The notes beneath the pieces are model-generated. The model did no database searches, was not told where the DNA came from, and was given only the letters and a program-made list of their open reading frames with translations. From NCBI RefSeq assembly GCF_000427445.1, contig NZ_KE386496.1, positions 3,326,004 to 3,390,003 on the forward strand: a stretch of DNA of 64,000 nucleotides, written 5' to 3'. The stretch comes from Methylocapsa acidiphila B2 (GTDB taxonomy: Bacteria > Pseudomonadota > Alphaproteobacteria > Rhizobiales > Beijerinckiaceae). Both the position numbers and the translations under genes were made by a program. This document shows, piece after piece, positions 35,164 to 44,152 of this stretch (positions are counted from its first letter, which is position 1; every line of letters starts with the position of its first letter).

Positions 35164-35850
35164 CTACGCCACCCGCAACGCCTCGACAGCCTCCCAAAGC
35201 TCGTCGTAATGGCTGATGATCCGGTCGGGCGCGAAGAGTCCGATTGGCTTGTCCGTATAGCCGAAATCGACGGCCACGACCGGGACATTGGCGTTGCGCG
35301 CCGTGTCTATGTCGGTCTTGGAATCGCCCACCATGACGGCGCGGCTTCGGTCGCCGCCCGCGCGCTCGATCGTCTTGAGCAAGGCGCCGCCGTCGGGCTT
35401 GCTCACCGCGAATGTGTTCTTGCCGCAGATCGCCCGGAACCGATCGGCGACGCCGAGCGCGCTCAGCAGCAGAACCGAGGGATATTCGATCTTGTTGGTG
35501 CAGACGGCGAAGGCCCAGCCCGCCGCCTCGAACCGATCGAGCGCTTCGGCGACGCCCGGAAAGAGGACGGTCGCGTCGGCGATATGCTGCTCGTAATGGG
35601 CGAGAAAGGCCTCGAACAGCTGGTCGAGGCGGGAGTCGCTCACTTTCACGCCATGCGCCGCAAGGCCGCGCTGAATCAGGGTCCGCGCTCCGGCGCCGAC
35701 CATGGCCCTGGCCTCGTCGAAGCCGAGGCCAGACAGGCCTTCGCCCGCGAGGATGGCGTTCAAGGTCGCCACGAGATCGCAGGCCGTGTCGGCGAGCGTG
35801 CCGTCGAGATCGAAAACGAGGAGAGGTTGAATGGAGGCGTCTTGCTGCAT
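35164..35850 (-). CDS. gph: Phosphoglycolate phosphatase (HAD family)
   Basis: A 228-residue HAD hydrolase converting 2-phosphoglycolate to glycolate. Motif I is LLVFDLDGTLADTACDL (about 10-26), motif II is in FAVCTNK, the lysine in AVSKPDGGAL and motif IV is AVMVGDSKTDIDTARNA. The length and cap region (TLNAILAGEGLSGLGFDEA, MVGAGARTLIQRGL) fit bacterial Gph of Calvin-cycle-type alphaproteobacteria. ATG 35850 is chosen by family length. The stop is 33 bp from the convergent polX stop. Confidence 0.9.
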   Translation of the reverse strand: MQQDASIQPLLVFDLDGTLADTACDLVATLNAILAGEGLSGLGFDEARAMVGAGARTLIQRGLAAHGVKVSDSRLDQLFEAFLAHYEQHIADATVLFPGVAEALDRFEAAGWAFAVCTNKIEYPSVLLLSALGVADRFRAICGKNTFAVSKPDGGALLKTIERAGGDRSRAVMVGDSKTDIDTARNANVPVVAVDFGYTDKPIGLFAPDRIISHYDELWEAVEALRVA

Positions 35851-35982
35851 TGCACAACATTTAAGATGCGTCACGGAGATGGTCAAGGCGCGCCACAGCC
35901 TTTCCCATGGCGGCTCTTCGCGCCGCGGCTTATAAGCGAATATCCGATTCGTCGCCCGAGAATCGTTTATCGGGGAGCTGAC

Positions 35983-36372
35983 ATGATGGGGGTCTTGCGT
36001 TTCCTCAGCGCGGCGGCGCGTCGCTATTTCGTCGCGCTCGCCGCGACTATCGGCATGGCGCAGGGCGCGTTTGCGGCGAATTACGAGTTTCTCGCCTGCC
36101 CCGCGACCGATCTCAACCGCGTCTATCGTCTCGATCGGGCGACGGGCGAAATCGGCGCCTGCCAATATGGGTTGAAGGAGGGCTCGGTCGGCGTCACGCT
36201 GTGCTATCCGCCGGGCGAGGGCGCGGGACCGCAGGCGCCGAGCGAGTATTCTCTTGTTTCATCCCGCCATGTGGGCGAGAGCGGCGTCTTCCGGGTCGAT
36301 TTGCGCACCGGCATGATGTCGGTCTGCTATGTCCTGAACGACGCCGTCGTCTGCACGCCTCAGGCGCGGTGA
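35983..36372 (+). CDS. Secreted hypothetical protein
   Basis: A 129-residue protein with a cleavable signal (MMGVLRFLSAAARRYFVALA, then AQGAFAANYEF, cut after AFA). The mature part has four cysteines (LACPATDL, GACQYGL, VTLCYPP, VCYVLND, VVCTPQ), which could form disulfides in the periplasm. CGGGGAGC lies 5 bp upstream of the start. I do not recognise a named family. It stands alone between gph (divergent) and rpiA. Confidence 0.65.
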   Translation: MMGVLRFLSAAARRYFVALAATIGMAQGAFAANYEFLACPATDLNRVYRLDRATGEIGACQYGLKEGSVGVTLCYPPGEGAGPQAPSEYSLVSSRHVGESGVFRVDLRTGMMSVCYVLNDAVVCTPQAR

Positions 36373-36486
36373 GCCTCGCCGTGTCGCGTGATCCGAAGCG
36401 TTGCGGTAGGGTTGACGCGGGCGGCCGCAAAGGACTAACCCCCCTCTGCGGAATATTTCCGGCTTCTAAACTCACGCGAGCGCTTC

Positions 36487-37197
36487 ATGGCCGCCCTTAA
36501 TCCGGATGACGCGAAGCGCCTGGCCGCCGCCAGGGCGCTTGAGCTCGTGAGGCCGGGCATGCGCCTCGGGCTCGGCACGGGGACGACGGCGGCGCATTTC
36601 GTCGAGCAGCTCGGCGCGCGCGTCGCGGGGGGGCTTGAGGTCGTTTGCGTCCCCACGTCGGAACGCACGCGGACTCAGGCCGAGCTGTTCTCGATCCCGC
36701 TTTCGACGATCGACGCCACGCCGGAGCTTGACCTGACCGTCGACGGCGCCGACGAGTTCGATCCGCAATTGCGCTTGATCAAGGGCGGCGGCGGCGCGCA
36801 TTTGCGCGAAAAGATTGTCGCCATGGCTTCGCGGCGCATGATCGTGATCACGGATTCGTCGAAAGCTGTGGCGACGCTCGGCAAATTTCCGCTGCCGGTC
36901 GAGGTCAATGTCTTCGGCCTCGAGGTCACGAGGCGCATGATCCTAGCGGCAGCCGAATCCAGCGGCTGCTTCGGCGAGGTCCGTCTGCGCAAAAATCCGA
37001 GCGGCCATCCTTTCGTCAGCGATAATGGGCATTTTATCGTCGATTGTTTTCTCGGCGCGATTCCGCAGCCGGATCAGCTGGCGGCGCACCTTTCCGCCAT
37101 TCCTGGCGTGGTCGAGCATGGGTTGTTCATCGGCGTCGCCAAGGCGGTGATCTGCGCTGGGCCTGACGGCCTTGAAATTTTCGGTGAGCTCGAATGA
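36487..37197 (+). CDS. rpiA: Ribose-5-phosphate isomerase A
   Basis: A 236-residue RpiA that interconverts ribose 5-phosphate and ribulose 5-phosphate in the pentose phosphate and Calvin pathways. Diagnostic motifs are [19 protein letters not shown] (about 20), [20 protein letters not shown] (about 81-100, with catalytic Asp/Glu/Lys) and [14 protein letters not shown]. The C-terminal region ([18 protein letters not shown]) is normal. No partner gene is adjacent, although PRPP-synthetase-like and phosphatase genes nearby use related sugars. A double-hairpin repeat follows its stop by about 60 bp. Confidence 0.95.
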   Translation: MAALNPDDAKRLAAARALELVRPGMRLGLGTGTTAAHFVEQLGARVAGGLEVVCVPTSERTRTQAELFSIPLSTIDATPELDLTVDGADEFDPQLRLIKGGGGAHLREKIVAMASRRMIVITDSSKAVATLGKFPLPVEVNVFGLEVTRRMILAAAESSGCFGEVRLRKNPSGHPFVSDNGHFIVDCFLGAIPQPDQLAAHLSAIPGVVEHGLFIGVAKAVICAGPDGLEIFGELE

Positions 37198-37254
37198 CTG
37201 CTCGGGTCCGAGGTTCGGTTGGGTTTTCGCCTTTTGCGAGTCTTTTCTCGCGCA

Positions 37255-37375
37255 AGAGCGCTTATCGACCGAATGGGTTCATTCGGTTGATAAGAAATCG
37301 CTCCAACTTCAAAAACTGGCGCATATTCTCGTCGATCAGATTTGTTCAATCTGATCGACGAGAATATGCCTTAGG
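37255..37375. repeat. Double-hairpin intergenic repeat, copy A
   Basis: Hairpin 1: CTTATCGACCGAATG (37261-37275) pairs with 37280-37294 at 14 of 15 positions. Then comes AAGAAATCGCT (37292-37302). Hairpin 2: a perfect 22-bp stem, 37321-37342 with 37348-37369, loop TGTTC. Copy B at 41,121 has the same architecture, the same AAGAAATCGCT and similar flanks (AGAGCGCTT, CTTAGGC/CTAGGC). It lies between rpiA and the DUF2059 gene. It could act as terminator, mRNA-stability element or mobile palindrome. Confidence 0.85.
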
Positions 37376-37397
37376 CTGCAAAAAGGGAGTTCTTCGC

Positions 37398-37964
37398 TTG
37401 CGCACGAGCTTTGAGAATCGCAGATCGCGGCCAGCCCTTCGTCTCGTCCTCGCGCTGGCGCTCCTGCTCCCGGGCGCCTTGGCAGCCTCAGCGCAGCAGC
37501 CTGCGCCCCCAAACCCGGCGCAAGGCGCCGCGGCGCAGCCGGCCCCGAGCCCTGCTCAGCTCGCGCTCGCGCGGCGGCTCGTCGTCGCCTCCGGCATGTC
37601 ACGCTCTTTCATCGTCGTCATTCCGCAATTCATGGATCAGATCGCGACCTCGCTCACGCAAACGCGGCCAGAGCTGATCCGCGATCTCAACGCCGTGCTG
37701 ACCGATCTGAAGCCCGAATTCGACAAGCAGGCCGATGAAATGATCGATCTCGCGGCGGACATCTACACGAAGCGCATGAGCGAGCAGGACTTGAAGGCGG
37801 CGGTGAGCTTTTTCGAAAGCGCCGCCGGCAAGCAATATGTCGACACGCAGCCGGCGTTCCTGAGCGACGTCGTCGCCTCGATGCAGGCTTGGCAAGGCAA
37901 GATCTCGACCAATATGATGACGCGAGTCCGAGCCGCGATGAAGGCGAAGGGCCACGAGATCTGA
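37398..37964 (+). CDS. DUF2059 periplasmic protein
   Basis: The reading frame of 188 residues starts best at TTG 37398, nine bases after AAGGGAG. It has a signal peptide (RLVLALALLLPGALAASAQQ), a Pro/Ala/Gln linker (about 32-57) and a DUF2059 domain (about 58-185; LARRLVVASGMSRSFIVVIP, IYTKRMSEQDLKAAVSFFES, AAGKQYVDTQPAFLSDVV). The family is of unknown function and periplasmic. An upstream ATG in the same frame would begin inside the hairpin repeat and is unlikely. Confidence 0.85.
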   Translation: MRTSFENRRSRPALRLVLALALLLPGALAASAQQPAPPNPAQGAAAQPAPSPAQLALARRLVVASGMSRSFIVVIPQFMDQIATSLTQTRPELIRDLNAVLTDLKPEFDKQADEMIDLAADIYTKRMSEQDLKAAVSFFESAAGKQYVDTQPAFLSDVVASMQAWQGKISTNMMTRVRAAMKAKGHEI

Positions 37965-38152
37965 TCGGGCGGACCGCCGCCGGCCTCTCCATCGCCGCTT
38001 CGCATCAGTCTTGCTTGGTTTGTCCTCGTGGCTGCGGCCTCTCGCGACGGCGCCGCGCCGATGCGAGGCGCGTTCCGGCGACTTGTTCCTGATGATTCAT
38101 ACAGAGCGCAGCGGCGTCGATTTTCGGCGCGGCGGGCGAGGGAGGCGCAGCC

Positions 38153-39571
38153 GTGTCCGATTTTGACGTTGATCTTTTCGTGATCGGCGCGGGATCCGGC
38201 GGTGTTCGCGCGGCGCGGATCGCCGCCGGCTATGGCGCGAAGGTGGTGGTCGCCGAGGAGTTTCGCGTCGGCGGCACTTGCGTCATTCGCGGCTGCGTGC
38301 CGAAGAAGCTCATGGTCTATGCGAGCCGCTTCGCCGATGATTTCGTCGACGCCGCAGGCTTCGGCTGGAGCCTCTCGCCGCCCCAATTCGACTGGGCGAA
38401 GCTCGTCGCCGCGAAAGAGAAGGAAATCTCCCGTCTTTCCGCCATCTACCGGGCCAATCTCGACAAGGCGGGCGTCGCGATCCTCGACAGCCGGGCGGAG
38501 GTGCTCGATCCGCATACGGTGCGCATCGTCGCCGAGGACCGCTTGATGCGCGCGCGATATATTCTCGTGGCGACGGGCGGGGCGCCGGTCCTTGAGCCCG
38601 ACGTTCCCGGCCGCGAGCACGCCATCACCTCGAACGAGATTTTCGATCTCGCCGAATTGCCCAAGCGCCTCGTGATCGTAGGCGGCGGCTATATAGCCGT
38701 CGAGTTCGCCTCCATCTTCGCCCGGCTCGGAACCAAGGTCACTCTGGCTTTGCGCGGCGACAATGTGCTGCGCGGCTTCGACGAAGACATGCGCGTCGGC
38801 GTGCGCGACGCGCTCCGCCACGCTGGCGTCGATTTCAAATTCGGCATGCTGCCGATGGGCATAGAGAAGAACGACAAGGGCTTCGGCGTCTCCTTGACCA
38901 AGGGCGAGTTCATTGAGGCCGATCAGGTGATGATCGCGACCGGCCGCAGGCCGCACACGCATGGGCTCGGTCTCGAGAAGGCGGGCGTCGCGCTGGACAG
39001 GGTCGGCGCCGTCGAGGTCGACGCCTTCTCGAAATCCAATGTCGAATCTATCTACGCCGTCGGGGACGTGACCAATCGGGTCGCTTTGACGCCCGTCGCG
39101 ATCCGCGAGGGACACGCCTTCGCCGACACGGTCTTCGGCGGCAAGCCGACCGCCGTGTCGCACGCCAATATTCCGACCGCCGTCTTCACCACGCCGGAAC
39201 TTGGAACCGTCGGCCTCACCGAGGCGGAGGCGCGGGAGGCCTGTGATTGCGTCGATATTTACGAGGCGAGCTTTCGGCCGCTGAAGGCGACGCTGTCGGG
39301 GCGCGCGGACAAGACCCTGATGAAGATCGTCGTCGATGGGCTGACCGACCGCGTGCTCGGCGTCCATGTTCTCGGCGACGACGCTGGCGAAATGGCGCAG
39401 CTTTTGGGGATCGCGGTCAATCTCGGCGCCAAAAAGGCCGATTTCGACGCGACCATGGCCGTCCATCCGACCTCCGCCGAGGAACTCGTCACCATGCGGA
39501 CGCGCACGGCCCGCTACCAGCGCGAGGCGATCGGCGAGGGAGGGCCGGGGGCGGCTCTCGCCGATCCCTGA
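38153..39571 (+). CDS. gor: Glutathione-disulfide reductase
   Basis: A 472-residue FAD/NADPH flavoenzyme that reduces glutathione disulfide. FAD binding: LFVIGAGSGGVRAARIAAGY (about 8). Redox disulfide: GGTCVIRGCVPKKLM (about 41-55, Cys-x4-Cys). NADPH binding: LVIVGGGYIAVEFASIFARL (about 174). Interface histidine: AVHPTSAEELVTM (about 440). The IAVEFA motif and following residues fit GR rather than dihydrolipoamide dehydrogenase. The start is GTG 38153 after a GAGGGAGGCG site. It likely supplies GSH for the formaldehyde pathway genes 5 kb away. Confidence 0.93.
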   Translation: MSDFDVDLFVIGAGSGGVRAARIAAGYGAKVVVAEEFRVGGTCVIRGCVPKKLMVYASRFADDFVDAAGFGWSLSPPQFDWAKLVAAKEKEISRLSAIYRANLDKAGVAILDSRAEVLDPHTVRIVAEDRLMRARYILVATGGAPVLEPDVPGREHAITSNEIFDLAELPKRLVIVGGGYIAVEFASIFARLGTKVTLALRGDNVLRGFDEDMRVGVRDALRHAGVDFKFGMLPMGIEKNDKGFGVSLTKGEFIEADQVMIATGRRPHTHGLGLEKAGVALDRVGAVEVDAFSKSNVESIYAVGDVTNRVALTPVAIREGHAFADTVFGGKPTAVSHANIPTAVFTTPELGTVGLTEAEAREACDCVDIYEASFRPLKATLSGRADKTLMKIVVDGLTDRVLGVHVLGDDAGEMAQLLGIAVNLGAKKADFDATMAVHPTSAEELVTMRTRTARYQREAIGEGGPGAALADP

Positions 39572-39734
39572 GCGGGAAATCGCTCAGAAATATCGCTATT
39601 TCCGAAAACCCTATATAAGGCGGGTCGGAAAATGAGGCTTTGAGCCGCGAGTTTGGCCTGCGCCGACAAACGCCGCCAAAACCGCCGCAGTTGTTCGCGC
39701 CCTGGAGGGGTGCGTTCCAGGGAGATCTGAACCT

Positions 39735-41117
39735 ATGCCTATGGACCCTTGGTCGCCCGCGAGCTGGAGAAGCAAGCCGATCGAGCAAACGCCGGTTTAC
39801 GCCGATCGCGCGGCGCTGGCTGACGTCGAGCGCCAGCTTGCTGGATTTCCGCCCCTCGTCTTCGCCGGCGAGGCGCGCGAACTCAAGACCATGCTCGGCA
39901 AGGTTGCCAAAGGCGAGGCCTTTCTGCTCCAGGGCGGCGATTGCGCCGAGAGCTTCGCCGAGCATTCGGCCGACAATATTCGCGATTTCTTTCGCGTCTT
40001 CCTGCAAATGTCGGTCGTGGCGACTTTCGCGGCCGCGCTTCCGGTCGTGAAGGTCGGCCGCATTGCCGGCCAATTCGCCAAGCCGCGTTCGGCGCCGATG
40101 GAAAAAATTGGCGATCTGGAGCTTCCGAGCTATCGCGGCGACATCATCAACGACATCGCCTTCGACGCCGCGGCGCGCGAGCCCGCGCCCGGCCGGCAGC
40201 TCGACGCCTATCGGCAGTCGGCCGCGACCTTGAATCTCATCCGCGCCTTCGCCTCCGGCGGCTACGCCAATCTGGAGAACGCGCATGGCTGGATGCTCGG
40301 CTTCGTCAAGGACAGCCCGCAATCGGCCCGTTATCAGGAACTCGCCGACCGCATCACCGAGACCCTCGGCTTCATGCGCGCGATCGGGCTCGACCCGGAA
40401 TCGCATCCGGAGCTGCGTAAGACAGATTTCTACACCTCCCATGAGGCCTTGCTGCTCGGCTATGAGGAGGCGCTGACCCGAGTCGATTCGACCACTGGCG
40501 AGCCTTATGCGACCTCCGGCCATATGATCTGGATCGGCGACCGCACCCGCCAGCCGGATCACGCTCACATCGAATATGCGCGCGGCGTGAAAAATCCGAT
40601 CGGCCTGAAATGCGGGCCGAGCCTCGCCCCCGACGAGCTGTTGAAGCTCATCGACATTTTGAACCCCGCCAATGAGCCCGGCCGGCTCACCCTGATCTGC
40701 CGTTTCGGCGCCGAGAAGGCGGCCGCGCATCTCCCCGGCCTCATCCGCGCCGTTGAGCGGGAAGGGTGCAGCATCGTCTGGTCCTGCGATCCGATGCATG
40801 GCAATACGGTGAAGGCGGCGTCCGGCTTCAAGACGCGGCCTTTCGACAAGATTATGAGCGAGATCCGCACCTTCTTCGCCGTGCACCAGGCCGAAGGCAG
40901 CTATGCCGGCGGCGTGCATCTCGAAATGACCGGCAAGAACGTCACCGAATGCATCGGCGGCGCGCGGGCGATTTCCGAGGCCGATCTGCATGATCGCTAT
41001 CACACCTATTGCGATCCGCGGCTCAACGCCGAGCAGGCGATCGAGGTCGCATTCCTCGTCGCCGAGCTTTTAAAGGCCGAGCGCATCGGCCGCAGCGCGG
41101 CCGCCGCCGCCGAATAG
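39735..41117 (+). CDS. 3-Deoxy-7-phosphoheptulonate synthase, class II
   Basis: A 460-residue plant-type (class II) DAHP synthase, the first step of the shikimate pathway, joining phosphoenolpyruvate and erythrose 4-phosphate. Motifs: [20 protein letters not shown] (about 63-82, with metal-site Cys), [18 protein letters not shown] (about 107), [20 protein letters not shown] (about 258), [17 protein letters not shown] (about 290) and [20 protein letters not shown] (about 350). The length is normal. A short hairpin (CCCTGGA/TCCAGGG) sits 20 bp upstream of the start and may be regulatory. Confidence 0.95.
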   Translation: MPMDPWSPASWRSKPIEQTPVYADRAALADVERQLAGFPPLVFAGEARELKTMLGKVAKGEAFLLQGGDCAESFAEHSADNIRDFFRVFLQMSVVATFAAALPVVKVGRIAGQFAKPRSAPMEKIGDLELPSYRGDIINDIAFDAAAREPAPGRQLDAYRQSAATLNLIRAFASGGYANLENAHGWMLGFVKDSPQSARYQELADRITETLGFMRAIGLDPESHPELRKTDFYTSHEALLLGYEEALTRVDSTTGEPYATSGHMIWIGDRTRQPDHAHIEYARGVKNPIGLKCGPSLAPDELLKLIDILNPANEPGRLTLICRFGAEKAAAHLPGLIRAVEREGCSIVWSCDPMHGNTVKAASGFKTRPFDKIMSEIRTFFAVHQAEGSYAGGVHLEMTGKNVTECIGGARAISEADLHDRYHTYCDPRLNAEQAIEVAFLVAELLKAERIGRSAAAAAE

Positions 41118-41120
41118 GCT

Positions 41121-41232
41121 AGAGCGCTTTCTGATCGCATGGACTCATGCGATCGATTAAGAAATCGCTTGAGATTTAATGGTTGAGCCTATGTCGATCG
41201 GATTGATTCAATCCTGTCGACATAGGCTCTAG
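41121..41232. repeat. Double-hairpin intergenic repeat, copy B
   Basis: Hairpin 1: GATCGCATG (41130-41138) pairs perfectly with 41143-41151. AAGAAATCGCT follows at 41156-41166. Hairpin 2: 41182-41202 pairs with 41206-41226 at 19 of 21 positions, loop ATT. Order, central 11-mer and flanks (AGAGCGCTT, CTAGGC) match copy A although stem sequences differ, so stem pairing is conserved. It starts 4 bp after the DAHP synthase stop and ends 18 bp before the next start. Confidence 0.85.
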
Positions 41233-41249
41233 GCCAGGGCCCGGAATTC

Positions 41250-42053
41250 ATGACGACCTTTCCCACGCTTTTCGTCTCGCATGGCGCGCCGAATCTTTTG
41301 CTGCATGAGAGTCCAGCGCGCGACTTCCTTGCGGGCTTCTGCCAGACGCTCGTCGATCGCGGCCTTGGCCGGCCGCAGGCGATCCTCGTCGCCTCAGCCC
41401 ATTTCGAAATGGCGGTTCCCTCGGTCTGCGCCGATGAAAAGCCAGGGCTCATCTATGATTTCAAAGGCTTCGAGGAGGAGCTCTATAAGATCGACTATCC
41501 CGCGCCGGGCCTGCCGGGGCTTGCGACCATCGCCGCTGATCTCATCGAGCAATCGGGCTTTCCGGCGCAGGAGATCGTTGGCCGCGGCCTCGATCACGGC
41601 GTCTGGGTTCCGCTGAAGCTGATCTTTCCCGAGGCCGATATTCCCGTCGTGCAGATGGCGGTCCAGCCCGATCAGGGCGCTGGCCATCATATCGCGCTCG
41701 GCCGTGCGCTTGCGCCCTTGCGCAAGCATGGCGTGCTGATCATCGGCTCCGGCAGCCTGACCCACAATCTCAAAGAAGTGCTCCAGGGCGGACGCGTAGT
41801 CGATGCGCCGGTTCTCGACTGGGTTCAGGATTTCGAGGATTGGATCCTGACCAAGGCGGAAGCCGGCGCGATAGACGAGATCGCCGATTACCGCAGCCTC
41901 GCCCCGCATGCGCGGGAAAACCATCCGACCGAGGAGCATTTCCTGCCCTTCGCCTTCGCTTTCGGGGCGGCGGGAGAAGGCGCCAAGGGCGCGCGGGCGC
42001 ATCATTCGGTCCAATATGGCGCCATGGCGATGGACGCCTATCTCTTCGAATGA
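41250..42053 (+). CDS. DODA-type extradiol ring-cleavage dioxygenase (LigB/YgiD-like)
   Basis: A 267-residue class III extradiol dioxygenase of the YgiD/4,5-DOPA dioxygenase type. Metal and catalytic residues are seen in TLFVSHGAPNLLLHES (His about 11), LVASAHFEMAV (His about 52) and LDHGVWVPLKLIFPEA (His about 114); the glutamate equivalent lies in HPTEEHFLPFAFAFGA (about 228). It is cytoplasmic. The natural substrate in bacteria is usually unknown. Its stop overlaps the nadE start (ATGA), so the two are coupled. Confidence 0.9.
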   Translation: MTTFPTLFVSHGAPNLLLHESPARDFLAGFCQTLVDRGLGRPQAILVASAHFEMAVPSVCADEKPGLIYDFKGFEEELYKIDYPAPGLPGLATIAADLIEQSGFPAQEIVGRGLDHGVWVPLKLIFPEADIPVVQMAVQPDQGAGHHIALGRALAPLRKHGVLIIGSGSLTHNLKEVLQGGRVVDAPVLDWVQDFEDWILTKAEAGAIDEIADYRSLAPHARENHPTEEHFLPFAFAFGAAGEGAKGARAHHSVQYGAMAMDAYLFE

Positions 42054-43813
42054 ACCCGGTGACGACGCAGCCCCAAGGGCCTGAGCCCGGCGGTCCCGCG
42101 AACCGTCTCGTCATCGGGCTCGCCCAGGTCAATTGCACGGTCGGCGACATCGCCGGCAATCTCGCCCGCATACGCGCCGCGCGGGCCGAGGCGGCCGGCT
42201 TCGGCGCCGACCTTTTGATGTTCTCCGAGCTTTTCATCAGCGGCTATCCGCCGGAAGACCTCGTCCTGAAGCCCGCCTTTCAGGAAGCCTGCCGCGCCGC
42301 CTGCGAGGAGATCGCGGCCGAGACCGCCGACGGCGGCCCGGCCATTCTCGTCGGCCTGCCTTGGGGCAAGGACAAGGACTGCTACAACGCCTATGCGCTT
42401 CTCGCCAATGGGCGGATCGAGGCGATGCGCTTCAAGGTCGATTTGCCGAATTACGGCGTCTTCGACGAAAAGCGCGTGTTCAAGCCGGGCCTGATGCCGG
42501 GGCCGATCGTCTTCAAGGGTGTGCGCATCGGCATTCCAATCTGCGAGGATATTTGGGGGCCGGACCCGGTCGAATGCATCGCCGAAACAGGCGGCGAAAT
42601 TCTGCTCGTTCCCAATGGTTCGCCCTATTGGCGCGGCAAGACGGACGAGCGGCTCTCCATCGCCGCAGCCCGCGTTGTCGAGAGCGGATTGCCGCTCGTC
42701 TATCTGAACCAGTTCGGCGGTCAGGACGAGCTCGTGTTCGACGGCGCCTCCTTCGCGCTCAATGCCGATTGCTCGCTCGCCGTTCAACTCCCGGCCTTCG
42801 CGTCCATGGTCGCCAAGACCGTGTGGGAGCGGGGCGCGAACGGCTTTGTTTGCGTCGAGGGGCCGAAATTCAAGATTGCGGAGGATGACGAGGCCGATTA
42901 CGCGGCCTGTGTGCTCGGCCTTCGCGACTATGTCGAGAAGAACGGTTTTCCCGGCGTCGTCATGGGGCTCTCGGGCGGGATCGACTCGGCGCTTTGCGCG
43001 GCGATCGCCGTCGATGCGCTGGGAGCCTCGCGCGTTCATTGCCTCATGCTGCCCTATCGCTACACCTCGAGCGAGTCCCTGGCGGATGCGGAGGCCTGCG
43101 CGCGCGCGCTCGGCGTCCGCTACGATATTCTGCCGATCGCGCCCGCAATGGAAGGATTCGAAAAGATCCTCGATCCCATTTTCAAGGGAACGTCGCCCGG
43201 AGTGACGGAGGAAAATATCCAGAGCCGCATTCGCGGCACGGCGCTGATGTCGGTCTCGAATAAGTTTGGGTCGATGCTGGTCACGACCGGCAACAAGTCG
43301 GAAATGTCGGTCGGCTATGCGACCATCTATGGCGATATGAACGGCGGGTTCAACCCGATCAAGGACCTCTACAAGATGGAGGTTTTTCGCCTTGCCGCGC
43401 TGCGCAACCGCTGGAAGCCGGAGGGCGCGCAAGGCCCCGACGGAGAGGTGATTCCCCGAAATATCATCGTGAAGCCGCCCTCCGCCGAGCTGCGCGAGAA
43501 CCAAAAAGACCAGGACTCGCTGCCGCCTTATGAGTTGCTTGACGCCATTCTCGAAGGGCTGGTCGAGAAGGAGATGCGCGTCTCTGAACTTGTGGCATTG
43601 GGCCATGATGTCGAGACGGTGAAAAAGGTCGAGAGGCTGCTTTATCTCGCCGAATATAAGCGCCGCCAATCGGCGCCCGGCGTGAAGGTGACGAAGAAGA
43701 ATTTCGGCCGCGACCGGCGCTATCCGATCGTCAACAGGTTTCGCGATTCGGGGTCTGTGGCGCCGACGGCGGGGGCGGGCGCTCCGGTTGGTCAAGAACG
43801 TGGCGAAGGCTGA
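42050..43813 (+). CDS. nadE: Glutamine-dependent NAD+ synthetase
   Basis: A 587-residue two-domain enzyme. The N-terminal nitrilase-type glutaminase has Glu in MFSELFISGYPPEDL (about 60), Lys in MRFKVDLPNYGVFDE (about 127) and Cys in GIPICEDIWGPDP (about 164). The C-terminal synthetase has the PP-loop GLSGGIDSALCAAIAVDA (about 306) and NKSEMSVGYATIYGDMNGGF (about 413). It amidates deamido-NAD+ to NAD+ using ammonia channelled from glutamine. ATG 42050 overlaps the upstream gene's stop; family N-termini match this start (MNPVTTQ leading to VIGLAQVNCTVGDIAGN). The C-terminal Gly/Ala tail is slightly long. Confidence 0.95.
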   Translation: MNPVTTQPQGPEPGGPANRLVIGLAQVNCTVGDIAGNLARIRAARAEAAGFGADLLMFSELFISGYPPEDLVLKPAFQEACRAACEEIAAETADGGPAILVGLPWGKDKDCYNAYALLANGRIEAMRFKVDLPNYGVFDEKRVFKPGLMPGPIVFKGVRIGIPICEDIWGPDPVECIAETGGEILLVPNGSPYWRGKTDERLSIAAARVVESGLPLVYLNQFGGQDELVFDGASFALNADCSLAVQLPAFASMVAKTVWERGANGFVCVEGPKFKIAEDDEADYAACVLGLRDYVEKNGFPGVVMGLSGGIDSALCAAIAVDALGASRVHCLMLPYRYTSSESLADAEACARALGVRYDILPIAPAMEGFEKILDPIFKGTSPGVTEENIQSRIRGTALMSVSNKFGSMLVTTGNKSEMSVGYATIYGDMNGGFNPIKDLYKMEVFRLAALRNRWKPEGAQGPDGEVIPRNIIVKPPSAELRENQKDQDSLPPYELLDAILEGLVEKEMRVSELVALGHDVETVKKVERLLYLAEYKRRQSAPGVKVTKKNFGRDRRYPIVNRFRDSGSVAPTAGAGAPVGQERGEG

Positions 43814-44152
43814 AGCAGCCGGCGTCGGTCATGAGCGCGGATGGTTGTGGCTCAGCGCAGTTTTAGCGATTGGGGGAGGTGGTCGCCCGCTCAAGCCGCC
43901 GGGATGAAGCCAGCGCGCTAAAGCCAGCCCTTCGCCCTCGAACCGACGAATGACTATTTTCGATCAGAAGGAGGCATTCCGAAAGAGGCTGACGCTCATG
44001 ATCTGCGGCCAGCGCCCTTCGTAAAGCGCCGAGGGACGCCTACGAGCGCCCGCGAGATGAAAGTAGCATATTTCCGGTCTGGCGCCGGTTGTGGGCAGAA
44101 AACCGCGCGATCCCGAATTGGCGGCACAGCGCCCCGTGCGATTTCTATCGCC
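43814..44152. other. Intergenic between convergent nadE and fghA, no gene seen
   Basis: A 339-bp spacer without a coding-like frame; no clear intrinsic terminator hairpin with T-tract was found by eye. Confidence 0.4.

Noticed and set aside
38000-38152. Possible small gene between the DUF2059 gene and gor
   Set aside because: No frame with a plausible start and ribosome-binding site was seen.
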